From NCBI RefSeq assembly GCF_004341205.1, contig NZ_SLUL01000010.1, forward strand, positions 35,986-99,985: DNA of 64,000 nucleotides, given 5' to 3'. Source of the DNA: Thermolongibacillus altinsuensis (lineage in GTDB: Bacteria; Bacillota; Bacilli; Bacillales; Anoxybacillaceae). Both the position numbers and the translations under genes were made by a program. This document shows, one piece after another, positions 24,857 through 35,151 of this stretch (positions are counted from its first letter, which is position 1; every line of letters begins with the position of its first letter). The notes under the pieces are model-generated. The model was not told where the DNA came from. It did no database searches and saw nothing but the letters and a program-made list of their open reading frames with translations.

Positions 24857-25525
24857 TCATGATCCCCTTTCTGCCATAAACATCGATTCAAACTCAGAAA
24901 TAGAATATTTCGTTATTTTTCCATTTTCTAAATGAGCGATATGCGTACAAATTTTCTTTACTTCATCGTAATGATGCGACGACAGTAAGATCGTTTTTCC
25001 GCGCAATGAATGTAAGATTGAAAGAATATCCGCTCTTCCCATTGGATCTAACCCGCTTGTCGGTTCGTCCAATATTAAAATTTCCGCGTCATAATAAAGC
25101 ATAATTCCCAGTCCGAGCCGCTGCAGCATCCCCTTCGAGTACTGTTTGCTTTTTCCATTCCTTTCGTCCCATAGGCCAACTAATTTAAGGATCTCTTCAA
25201 TTTTTTTATTATTAATCTCTCGATTATTTAAGGATGCGAAAAAACATAAATTTTCTTCTCCCGTTAAATGAGGATATAGTTGAAATTTTTCTGGCAAGTA
25301 AGCTACATGTTTTTTCCAATGATTTTGTTTATGATCAATCCCATTAATAAAGATTTGGCCCTGCTTGACAGGAAGAAGATTTAACAAACTGTAAATAAAC
25401 GTTGATTTTCCCGCTCCGTTTCTTCCAATAAGAGCACATCTCTCTTCTTTTTCAATAACGATATTGACATCATCCAACACTTTCTTATTCTTATATGCTA
25501 CCGTTAGATTCGCGACTCGAATCAT
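24857..25525 (-). CDS. nosF: ABC transporter ATP-binding protein NosF
   Basis: 222-residue ABC ATPase. Walker A GRNGAGKST, signature YSKGMLQRLGLG, Walker B ILILDEPTSGLDP, and switch His in LLSSHHYDE. In nos clusters NosF powers the NosDFY complex, which moves a sulfur species or prepares the CuZ site of N2O reductase. Its ATG overlaps the stop of nosY by four bases, showing tight coupling. Confidence 0.93.
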   Translation of the reverse strand: MIRVANLTVAYKNKKVLDDVNIVIEKEERCALIGRNGAGKSTFIYSLLNLLPVKQGQIFINGIDHKQNHWKKHVAYLPEKFQLYPHLTGEENLCFFASLNNREINNKKIEEILKLVGLWDERNGKSKQYSKGMLQRLGLGIMLYYDAEILILDEPTSGLDPMGRADILSILHSLRGKTILLSSHHYDEVKKICTHIAHLENGKITKYSISEFESMFMAERGS

Positions 25526-26319
25526 CCTTGTTCCCCCTTACGATAGAGCCATACTGAAACAAAAAATATAAGAATAACCCAAACGCTGATGTTCACCGCT
25601 AATAAAGCAAGAGGAGGAAATGAGAAAAATTTTTCCATTGTCCTTGACAAATAGTCTAACGAAAAGACATTCATGGACGTCTCCAAATAAAAACGTAACG
25701 TATGTAATGGATGGAGAAAATAAAATACGGAAAATAGCTTAACATTTTCATATGTTACTTTAGGAAGAAAATAAAGCAAAATAAAATCGTATAAGTACAA
25801 GAAGAAAAACAAAACAAAAATATTGGCCCCAATTAATTGAATTTTCGTGTTGCACACACTACCTAAGAAAAGTCCGATTTGATTAAAAATCAAAACTAGA
25901 ATGATCACCGTTACTAAAAAATAAAGAAAATGATTCGGATGAAATTGAAACAAAAATTTTACTGGTATAGCTAAAATCAAATACCAAACCACAAATGTGG
26001 CGATCGTGATGAATTGAATAGCAACGCTTTTTTTCCATAAAAACCGCCCAAAAGAGTCGCTTTTTGCTAGCATCATAACAAGCGTCTTTAATTCTTTTTC
26101 TTGTATCATTGAAAAAGATGCAAAAAATATACATAATAATGGGATTAAATAAATGTCCATTTCGAAGAGCAACAGTAAAAAAATTTCAAAACCTTGTTCA
26201 AATGGCAGATCTTTCGCATTTAAAAATATCGAAAAAGAAGTAACGACGATGAGAGTAAGAAAAAACCAAAATGCTTTTCCTCTTGAAATCTCCAGCCATT
26301 CTTTCCAAATATAATTCAT
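25522..26319 (-). CDS. nosY: ABC transporter permease NosY
   Basis: 265-residue membrane protein with about six hydrophobic helices and an N-terminal WKEWLEISRGKAFWFF entry typical of ABC-2 type permeases. It pairs with NosF. The start at 26319 (MNYIWKEW) has GGGG nine bases upstream and follows the nosD stop by five bases. The longer frame inside nosD has no support. Confidence 0.9.
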   Translation of the reverse strand: MNYIWKEWLEISRGKAFWFFLTLIVVTSFSIFLNAKDLPFEQGFEIFLLLLFEMDIYLIPLLCIFFASFSMIQEKELKTLVMMLAKSDSFGRFLWKKSVAIQFITIATFVVWYLILAIPVKFLFQFHPNHFLYFLVTVIILVLIFNQIGLFLGSVCNTKIQLIGANIFVLFFFLYLYDFILLYFLPKVTYENVKLFSVFYFLHPLHTLRFYLETSMNVFSLDYLSRTMEKFFSFPPLALLAVNISVWVILIFFVSVWLYRKGEQG

Positions 26320-26324
26320 CTCAG

Positions 26325-27632
26325 TTAACCCCTTTTTAATTTTAGGATCATTAGAAACCCCATTCCGACCAATATCAGCCACACCACGATAAACTTCATC
26401 GATATTTCATCGTGTTCAACAAGAGGATGAGGATCCATAGCCATCACTTTGTCTTCATGTAATAATTCATTGATTTTTTCAAAAATGTGAATGCTCGGTG
26501 TATTTAAAAATAAATAAGCTAATTCATTTTTCTCGATGATTTTGTGTAATGAAGATTTATACTCAAAGGGAGATTCCCCTCTTCCGTCTTGATTGAGGTC
26601 AAATAACCGCGCTTGATCTCCCCAATGATTTCCTACGCCATGAAAACTCCATTGATTGTTCGCTTCCCCACCTAAACTTAGCACAGCCGTTACGTTCCTT
26701 GAGAATCGATTGTTCGTAAACGTTTGCTGCTGTGAACTCGCCCATAATTCCACACCAATTTGATTTTGTAAAATCATATTTCCTTTAATGAAATTATTTG
26801 TTGATTGGTCAATATACAATCCGCGTTGGTTTTGATAAAACTCGTTATTGATAATTTGATTGTTATTGGCCATTTGTAACAAAACTCCAAATGAACGCAT
26901 CCCTTGGTTTAGCAAAAATTTATTATTTTTTAAAATAAGATGGTTGGAGTTCATAATAGCGGCTCCACCCGTGTTGAAAATAAACTGATTTTGATAAAAC
27001 TCATTGTAATCAGAATACATATAATGAAGGCCATATCTCGTGTGAGAAACGTTATTTTGTTCGACAATGTTCTTATTGGAATAATCAAAAAAGATGCCGT
27101 CTCTAGTACCAACAATCGTATTACGAGTCAATCGGTTAAAATTAGAATAATAAATGTGCAGACCATTGCCTTGGCCAGCAATTTCACCTCCTCCTTTCCC
27201 TATTACACGCACATTTTCAATTCGATTATGATGGGCTTTGCTTAAATAAATGCCATGAAAAGAATTGGTGATCGTAATATTTTTTAAAGTATTATAGTTT
27301 GAATAGATTTTGACGGCCGCGAACTCTTCTTGAGTGCTTCGGCTTTTTCCGCTGTTCGTAATCGTTATCCCTTCAAGTACAACATGCGGTGATTGAATGG
27401 TTACAACATTTCCTTTACCGCTTCCTTTGATAACCGTATATCTTGCGCCTTTTATCTTTAGCGGTTTACGAATAACAACATCCCCGATGTACGTCTTATT
27501 TTCTAGATAAACCGTGCCGTTAGCAGGAGTTTCGTCAATTAATTGCTGTAATGTTTGTTCCGCCTTTACATCAGAAAGCGCGCCCGAAAATAAACCGAGA
27601 AAAAAAACGAATCCTACGACCCACTTTTTCAT
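26325..27632 (-). CDS. nosD: Periplasmic copper-processing protein NosD
   Basis: 435 residues: signal peptide (MKKWVVGFVFFLGLFSGALSDVKA), then a right-handed beta-helix made of repeated N-rich coils (e.g. NNQIINNEFYQNQRG, NNFIKGNMILQNQIG) typical of the NosD/CASH family, and one C-terminal membrane anchor (FIVVWLILVGMGFLMIL). NosD docks with NosFY and is needed for CuZ maturation in NosZ. Start at 27632 follows GAAGGAG and is adjacent to the stop of the preceding gene. Confidence 0.94.
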   Translation of the reverse strand: MKKWVVGFVFFLGLFSGALSDVKAEQTLQQLIDETPANGTVYLENKTYIGDVVIRKPLKIKGARYTVIKGSGKGNVVTIQSPHVVLEGITITNSGKSRSTQEEFAAVKIYSNYNTLKNITITNSFHGIYLSKAHHNRIENVRVIGKGGGEIAGQGNGLHIYYSNFNRLTRNTIVGTRDGIFFDYSNKNIVEQNNVSHTRYGLHYMYSDYNEFYQNQFIFNTGGAAIMNSNHLILKNNKFLLNQGMRSFGVLLQMANNNQIINNEFYQNQRGLYIDQSTNNFIKGNMILQNQIGVELWASSQQQTFTNNRFSRNVTAVLSLGGEANNQWSFHGVGNHWGDQARLFDLNQDGRGESPFEYKSSLHKIIEKNELAYLFLNTPSIHIFEKINELLHEDKVMAMDPHPLVEHDEISMKFIVVWLILVGMGFLMILKLKRG

Positions 27633-28195
27633 TTCTTTCGCTCCTTCCATAATGGAAACAGCATCAGCAAAAACGAAACCCCGATCATATAAGCACCGGT
27701 AGAGAAATAGCTATTTGTTACAAAATTAGCAATGCGATTTTCACCCCATATCGGTGGAACAAACGGCTGAATTTTAATCGGTGCGTTATTGTCCAAGTTC
27801 GTTCCAAAATCAACGAGCCAACGATGAATATCGTATAAGCCAAGCAACCCCGCGAAAACAAAAATGGCAATCAAAACATACAACCAGCTTTTTTTCCGCA
27901 TCCAAGCCACAACAAACGTAAAAATAGACATCGCACAGATCACATAAGGTAAATACGCTAACTCGGGAAAGCTTTTTTCACTGAATGGCTTCATTCCAAT
28001 ATAATGATTGAGTCCGTTAATAATATCGATGTCTCCTGCTAATTTGTTCGGATAGACAACAATATCAAGTCCTTCTGGATATTGCGGAGCTATAAAATGC
28101 ATTCCCCACCACGGAAAAAACAGCGATAGAGCAATTAGTCCCCCCGCCAAACTAATCATAATCGCAGATTGTAACGATAATTTTTTTGAAGCCAT
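27629..28195 (-). CDS. Four-helix membrane protein of the nos operon (NosB-like)
   Basis: 188 residues with about four membrane helices and a hydrophilic, extracytoplasmic loop between helices 1 and 2. Clade II nos clusters carry a membrane protein called NosB directly after nosZ; position, length and topology fit, sequence identity was not checked. The start at 28195 (MASKKLSLQ) is preferred because AAGGA precedes it at normal distance; a GTG three codons earlier is too close. A hairpin at 28215-28248 separates it from nosZ. Confidence 0.72.
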   Translation of the reverse strand: MASKKLSLQSAIMISLAGGLIALSLFFPWWGMHFIAPQYPEGLDIVVYPNKLAGDIDIINGLNHYIGMKPFSEKSFPELAYLPYVICAMSIFTFVVAWMRKKSWLYVLIAIFVFAGLLGLYDIHRWLVDFGTNLDNNAPIKIQPFVPPIWGENRIANFVTNSYFSTGAYMIGVSFLLMLFPLWKERKK

Positions 28196-28214
28196 GTATC
28201 TCACATCCTTTTTT

Positions 28215-28248
28215 AAAAAGGGGAATCTATGTACGATTCCCCCTTTTT
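28215..28248 (-). terminator. Hairpin between nosZ and nosB (possible partial terminator)
   Basis: AAAAAGGGGGAATC/GATTCCCCTTTTT stem followed by T-rich sequence on the minus strand. It lies directly after nosZ and before the rest of the operon, so it may end many transcripts and keep nosZ mRNA in excess, or protect its 3' end. Confidence 0.7.
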
Positions 28249-28253
28249 CTTAT

Positions 28254-30122
28254 TTATTGTTTTGGTTTGACTAACAAATAGCCTGTCATTTCTTGGTGAA
28301 GAGCTGAACAGAAGTTTGTACAATAAAGCGGGTACGTACCTGGTTTATCCGCAACAAACTCTACTGTATTCGTCTGTCCCGGCTGCACTTCGATATTGAT
28401 GTCATATTTGTTAATGGCAAATCCGTGTGTAATATCTTCGTCTAAGTCGATGTTTGTTAAATGAATAACCACTTTATCTCCTTCATTTACTTCAATAACA
28501 TCTGGCCGTTTCGCCTTCGCATCAAAAATAAATTTTGATCTCATCGCAATGCCATACACATGAACCTCGTTACCTTTTCGAACAATTCGCGCATCTTTTT
28601 GATTATAAACAGCATTTGGGTTTTTCTCGTCTTTTTCATATACTTCAATCGTTTTAATTTTATCCGCTTTAATCATTTGACCATAATGAGGTTCAGGATC
28701 AACAGGAGCGGACTGAATCACTTCCATTTTTTCACCGCTAATATCGATTAACTGCATTGACTCTGGATGTGATGGTCCAACTGATAAATAGCTATCTTTT
28801 GCAAGTTTATTTAAAGAAACTAAATATTTACCGTCTGGGGAAACTGTATCCCCTTCTGCGGCAACAGCATGACCAGGAGAATATTGTACAGGAACGCGAT
28901 CAAGCACTTCACCTGTATTTGGGTCCCATTTAACAATTTCTGAAGAAATGAACATGGTCGTATAAGCCATACCTTTATCATCAAATTGCGTATGAAGCGG
29001 TCCTAATGCATTTTCTGGGTTTACTTCTCGCTCCATTACTGATTCATATCTTAAAATTGGAATTCCGTTACGTTCACCGACAAAGTCTTTATTTTCAATC
29101 GCTTTAAACGCTTTTTCAAATGAAAATACCGTAAGTGCCGGAGCCAGTTTTCCCGATGCAATAAATCGCTTTCCATCAGGGGTTACATCGACTCCATGTG
29201 GTGATTTCGCAACCGGAACTAAATAAATAGCTCCTTTATGTTTTTCTGGAAAAATCATTTTTTGTCCGTCTACGTTGTCATATTTCCCCTCTTTAACCAT
29301 CTTCTCTAACTCTTTCCAGTTAAACAACACAATAAAGTCGCGGTCTTCTTTCGAAGCGTTGATTTCTAAATTTGTCGTTGCCTCTTCTGTGTTATACGTA
29401 GTAATAACGGCCCAGTCTTTTGAAATCTTTTTTCCGGCATCAGACAAATCGTATGACCAAGGTGGTAAAGCGACTTGGTAAGCAATGCTTAGCTTTTGTT
29501 TTTTCTCATCAAATGTAACAGCACTCATGACTCCACGATATTTTTCGCTATAGTCATCCAATGATTCGTATTTATTTCCAAGCGGTACAGAAAAACGTGT
29601 TGGTAAAAATAAGTACTCCGTATTTTCTGTAACAAACGCCGCACAATGAGGACCGCTTGTATTCGGAACATTAATAATATCTTTTACTGTAAACGTTTTC
29701 AAATCCATCACCGCGGCGCGGCTGTTTGCTACGTCCGTAGCGAACATGTATTTTCCGTCATATTCTCCATTTGTTTCAGAAAAAGCAGGATGATGCAAAT
29801 CTCCCCAAGTATAGCCTCCAAGCATCTCTTTCGTATGTTTATCCCAGCCATATCCTGTTGCTGAATCTAATGAAAATACAGGAACAGTCCGAATACGACG
29901 CATCGATGGTACTCCATAAATAAACATTTGACCGGAATGGCCACCTGAGGCAAATAAATAATATTCGTCTTTTTCACCAAACGGTACATATACTTTTTCC
30001 GCATTTGTTTTCGCTGCTGCTGTTGATTGCGTTTGTTCTGTTGAAAAATTACCAAAGAAAACGGTTGAAGCTAAAATTCCGACAGCTAATCCGGAAATGG
30101 CAGAAACAACTTTTTTCTTCAC
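28254..30122 (-). CDS. nosZ: Nitrous-oxide reductase, clade II
   Basis: 622 residues. Reduces N2O to N2 outside the cytoplasmic membrane. The signal peptide (MKKKVVSAISGLAVGILAST) has no twin-arginine motif, marking the Sec-exported clade II enzyme. The beta-propeller supplies CuZ histidines in DLHHPAF, GPHCAAF, SPHGVDV, GPLHTQF, SPGHAVA and EPHYGQ; the C-terminal cupredoxin has the CuA motif C-x3-C-x3-H-x2-M (CTNFCSALHQEM). Start is a GTG at 30122 with GAGGTG seven bases upstream. It follows a membrane-bound cytochrome c gene by 26 bases. All copper ligands I can identify are present, so the enzyme should be functional. Confidence 0.97.
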   Translation of the reverse strand: MKKKVVSAISGLAVGILASTVFFGNFSTEQTQSTAAAKTNAEKVYVPFGEKDEYYLFASGGHSGQMFIYGVPSMRRIRTVPVFSLDSATGYGWDKHTKEMLGGYTWGDLHHPAFSETNGEYDGKYMFATDVANSRAAVMDLKTFTVKDIINVPNTSGPHCAAFVTENTEYLFLPTRFSVPLGNKYESLDDYSEKYRGVMSAVTFDEKKQKLSIAYQVALPPWSYDLSDAGKKISKDWAVITTYNTEEATTNLEINASKEDRDFIVLFNWKELEKMVKEGKYDNVDGQKMIFPEKHKGAIYLVPVAKSPHGVDVTPDGKRFIASGKLAPALTVFSFEKAFKAIENKDFVGERNGIPILRYESVMEREVNPENALGPLHTQFDDKGMAYTTMFISSEIVKWDPNTGEVLDRVPVQYSPGHAVAAEGDTVSPDGKYLVSLNKLAKDSYLSVGPSHPESMQLIDISGEKMEVIQSAPVDPEPHYGQMIKADKIKTIEVYEKDEKNPNAVYNQKDARIVRKGNEVHVYGIAMRSKFIFDAKAKRPDVIEVNEGDKVVIHLTNIDLDEDITHGFAINKYDINIEVQPGQTNTVEFVADKPGTYPLYCTNFCSALHQEMTGYLLVKPKQ

Positions 30123-30148
30123 TCATGAACACCTCTTTATCCGTTTGT

Positions 30149-30574
30149 TTATTTTTCTGAGGCGGTTTTTAAAACTTGAATAATAGCAGCTCGCTCTTCA
30201 TCTGTAAGCGGATTGGATTTAATCACTCCTGACATAACTGCAGACGTCGGTTCTTTTAAAAACTCTTCAATTGGTTTTCCGTGTTTGCCTTCCACTACTT
30301 TATAAGCGTTGGATAGATCCGGTCCTGTTGTTCCACCTTGCAAGTTTAACTTAGACACGGAATGGCATGACAAACAACCCTTTTGTTTAAGAATTTCCCC
30401 CTCCTTTGAACTTGTGCTAGTTGTTTGCGTTAAAGCCGTTGGTTTCTTTTGAACAGCAGCCGTTTCTTGTTTGGCGGCAGCAGTTTCATCGTTGTTTGTG
30501 AAATGAAAATATGTATATCCCCCTGCCAATCCTACAGCTACACTAACGAGAAAAATGATCGCTAAATTCTTCAT
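30149..30574 (-). CDS. Membrane-anchored cytochrome c (NosC-like)
   Basis: 141 residues: N-terminal membrane anchor (NLAIIFLVSVAVGLAGG), an Ala/Thr/Gln-rich linker, then a class I cytochrome c domain with haem site CLSCH (residues 67-71) and a likely axial Met in SAVMSGVI. As first gene of the operon it is the probable electron donor to NosZ, linking it to the quinol/bc chain. AGGAGGTGAG precedes the ATG. An FNR-like site and a -10 lie upstream. Confidence 0.93.
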   Translation of the reverse strand: MKNLAIIFLVSVAVGLAGGYTYFHFTNNDETAAAKQETAAVQKKPTALTQTTSTSSKEGEILKQKGCLSCHSVSKLNLQGGTTGPDLSNAYKVVEGKHGKPIEEFLKEPTSAVMSGVIKSNPLTDEERAAIIQVLKTASEK

Positions 30575-30607
30575 TTCCTCACCTCCTACAAGATCAATTT
30601 TTTTATG

Positions 30608-30651
30608 ATTATAAAGAAATAGATCAGATCATCAGTGTGAAATGAATCACT
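30608..30651 (-). promoter_or_regulatory. nos operon promoter with FNR-type site
   Basis: TGTGAAATGAATCACT (30636-30651) matches the FNR/CRP-type consensus TGTGA-N6-TCACA with one mismatch. A perfect -10 TATAAT is at 30613-30608 on the minus strand, which places the site centre at about -42 from the expected start, the classic position for activation, and there is no good -35. This predicts anaerobic induction. Confidence 0.72.
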
Positions 30652-30807
30652 ACTTCTATCCTCTTTTTGAATATTATGTGAATATTTTTTTATAAAATTT
30701 TGCAAGTAGTGCTTTTGAGCACACCATCATTTGTAGTGCTCGTTGGGCTAACCCCAACACCTTATGCACAAAAATGCGACTGCCCGTCAAACAAAATAAA
30801 AATTGTC

Positions 30808-31305
30808 TCAAAAAAGAGACAGTTTCAGACTGTAGACAACTTTGACATGAGTTGAGTCTGCATACATGTATTCGGTATTCACAAATCCGTGCTTAATAGC
30901 TTGAGAAAGGATATGGGAGAAAATCTGTTCAAATAGATTCGGGTTCTTGAAACGACGCTCATAATTCTTACCAAATGTAGAGAAGTGAGGGATCGGATCA
31001 TGAAAATCAAATCCCAAAAACCAATGATATGCCACGTTGGTTTCAATTTCTTTGATGGTTTGTCTCCTGGAGCGAATTCCAAATAGGTACTGAATCAATG
31101 GAATTTTAATCAGAACAACAGGATCAATACTTGGGCGGCCTTTGTCTTCCGAATACAAATCTTTCACCAAGTCATAGATAAACGAAAAATCAATCGCTGC
31201 ATCGATTTTACGCACAAGATGGTCTTGTGGTACTAACTCATTGAGAGTAACAGCCATCATCGAATGGCGTTTGTCTGTATCTTGTCGCCGAAGCATGTTT
31301 CTCAC
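30808..31305 (-). pseudogene. IS1182-like transposase, C-terminal catalytic part deleted
   Basis: N-terminal ~150 residues of an IS1182-type transposase (DUF772 region: HSMMAVTLNELVPQDHLVRK, GRPSIDPVVLIKI, YADSTHVK with the first catalytic Asp). Immediately after that motif, where an intact protein continues for about 300 residues, the sequence changes to an unrelated tail and stops. The 3' side carries a GTCTC/GAGAC hairpin (30817-30831) like an IS end. This looks like an internal deletion of an element between the nos and glp operons. A different subgroup from the intact element at 42391-44040. Confidence 0.8.
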
Positions 31306-31341
31306 CTCAATGCACCTTACGATCTCTCAGCTATAATAAAA

Positions 31342-31367
31342 AAGCTTGTCGACTTTGTCGACAAGCT
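31342..31367 (-). terminator. Hairpin upstream of the transposase remnant
   Basis: AGCTTGTCGAC/GTCGACAAGCT, 11-bp perfect stem with a three-base loop, followed by T6 on the minus strand. It would insulate the remnant from glpK read-through. The remainder of 31368-31494 holds no gene. Confidence 0.65.
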
Positions 31368-31494
31368 GGATATTTTAATAGTGAATGGAAATGGTCATGC
31401 ATCATCCAATATGGACGTGCTTTATTGTCGATTATATTTTTTATTTTCAAGATTGATTATTTAGAACATAGTTTTATTTTATAATTTGAGGTGT

Positions 31495-31526
31495 AAAAAT
31501 ACCGACTGCATCGCGAGCAGTCGGTA
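31495..31526 (-). terminator. Terminator of glpK
   Basis: TACCGACTGC/GCAGTCGGTA followed by TTTTT on the minus strand, directly downstream of glpK. Confidence 0.85.
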
Positions 31527-31533
31527 AAAACGT

Positions 31534-33862
<2,329 letters not shown>

Positions 33863-33883
33863 GATCATTCCCCCTTTGTTTTG

Positions 33884-33960
33884 GTGATTTGACGGAAAAA
33901 AGAAAAACCCACACATATCCCGCTTGAAAGGAACATGCGTGAGTCTCCATTTCTCCGTCA
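33884..33960 (-). promoter_or_regulatory. glpFK leader: GlpP-dependent terminator/antiterminator
   Basis: The minus-strand leader contains CTCACGCATGTTCC pairing, with several G-U pairs, to GGGATATGTGTGGG, then TTTTTC, a terminator before glpF. Just upstream lies GGAGAAATGGAGACTC, resembling the leader of B. subtilis glp genes. GlpP with glycerol-3-phosphate is known to allow read-through; glpP is the next gene upstream here. Confidence 0.75.
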
Positions 33961-33997
33961 CAAATATTATTAACTTAACTATAAGGTTAATAGGTTT

Positions 33998-34012
33998 TGA
34001 AAGCGTTGTCAA
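33998..34012 (-). promoter_or_regulatory. cre site overlapping the -35 of glpFK
   Basis: On the minus strand TGACAACGCTTTCA matches the CcpA cre consensus TGWNANCGNTNWCA at every defined position and shares TTGACA (34012-34007), the -35 of the promoter. CcpA would repress glpFK during growth on glucose. Confidence 0.85.
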
Positions 34013-34022
34013 TATTTTTTTC

Positions 34023-34583
34023 TTATTTAGGTTCAAAATGTCGCCAAAGTTCAACATTGGAAGTGGTCACCGCGATCGCTCCGGCATTAAGCGCTTCTTC
34101 CACTTCTTCAGGACTTTCAATCAATCCTCCAGCGAAAATGGCTTTTCCTGTTTTTTCACGAAGCTGGCGAATCACTTTTGGAACCAATCCCGGAAGAACT
34201 TCAATGTAATCTGGATTCGTTTTCTCTATTAACAAAATACTTCTTTCCATCGCGTTGGAATCAATAATAAACGTCCGTTGAATAGCCAGTACCCCTTTTT
34301 GTTTTGCCTTTGTAATGACGCTGCTTTTGGTCGAAATTAACCCGTATGGCTTTAGTTGTTGACATAAAAATTCCGTTGCGTACTCATCGCTTTTTAAACC
34401 TTGAATGAGATCAACATGGAGAAACATCTTTTTTTGATGTTGATTGGCGTATTCATAAACACTTTTTAACATTCCGATATGTATATCTAAAAACACACCG
34501 TATTGATAATTCATTTTTAACAATTTCTCAAAATCTTTCATGGAACGAATCGCTGGTAAAATTTTCTGTCCATGAAAATCCAT
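34023..34583 (-). CDS. glpP: Glycerol-3-phosphate-responsive antiterminator GlpP
   Basis: 186 residues, complete. TIM-barrel-like mRNA-binding protein with the conserved FLDIHIGMLKSV, HVDLIQGLKSDEYATEF, STKSSVITKAK, PDYIEVLPGLVPK and FAGGLIESPEEVEEALNAGA segments of the family. With glycerol-3-phosphate it stabilises glp mRNA leaders and prevents termination. It lies directly upstream of its target leader, in the glpP-glpF-glpK order of B. subtilis. Confidence 0.97.
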   Translation of the reverse strand: MDFHGQKILPAIRSMKDFEKLLKMNYQYGVFLDIHIGMLKSVYEYANQHQKKMFLHVDLIQGLKSDEYATEFLCQQLKPYGLISTKSSVITKAKQKGVLAIQRTFIIDSNAMERSILLIEKTNPDYIEVLPGLVPKVIRQLREKTGKAIFAGGLIESPEEVEEALNAGAIAVTTSNVELWRHFEPK

Positions 34584-34598
34584 TTTTCTCCCCTCGCC

Positions 34599-35000
34599 TT
34601 ATCCCTTGATTAGTTTTACATAAAACGTACGCGTTCTCGGTCCATCAAACTCGCAAAAATAAATGCCTTGCCACGTTCCAAGCAACAGTTTTCCATTTGT
34701 AATAATGACATGTGCCGAAGCACCGACCGTGCTTGCCTTCATATGCGCTGCCGTATTTCCTTCCATATGGCGATCAAGCGAATGATGCCACGGATATACT
34801 TCGTCAAAACGTCGAATCATGTCTCTTTTAACATCTGGATCGGCATTTTCATTAATGGTAATTCCAGCGGTCGTATGCGGACAATAAATAATGGCAGCTC
34901 CTTCATCTACACGCTGTTCGGTCACAAACGACTGAACAAGATGGGTAATATCGATCATTTCATCTCGTTTTGTCGTATGAATCGTCCATTTTTTAAGCAT
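34599..35000 (-). CDS. YjbQ/UPF0047 family protein
   Basis: 133-residue protein of the family named secondary thiamine-phosphate synthase enzyme (B. subtilis YugU type). Conserved [18 protein letters not shown] and [18 protein letters not shown] give the metal-binding histidines, and [18 protein letters not shown] is the C-terminal signature. The physiological role is not settled. Start at 35000 (MLKKWTIHT) chosen by family length and a GGGGAGAAT upstream. It ends 15 bases before glpP, so the two may share a transcript. Confidence 0.9.
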   Translation of the reverse strand: MLKKWTIHTTKRDEMIDITHLVQSFVTEQRVDEGAAIIYCPHTTAGITINENADPDVKRDMIRRFDEVYPWHHSLDRHMEGNTAAHMKASTVGASAHVIITNGKLLLGTWQGIYFCEFDGPRTRTFYVKLIKG

Positions 35001-35151
35001 CCTATTCTCCCCTTTCAATCGTTTTGCAATATCATCATACTCATTTTGTTCATGTTTTTCCATGTTCTTGTTTGATATTTTTCTTTCTCATTTGCCAAAA
35101 TCAGAGTACAATATGTTAATGAAAAGAGACAACAGTGGTGGGAGGAAACAA

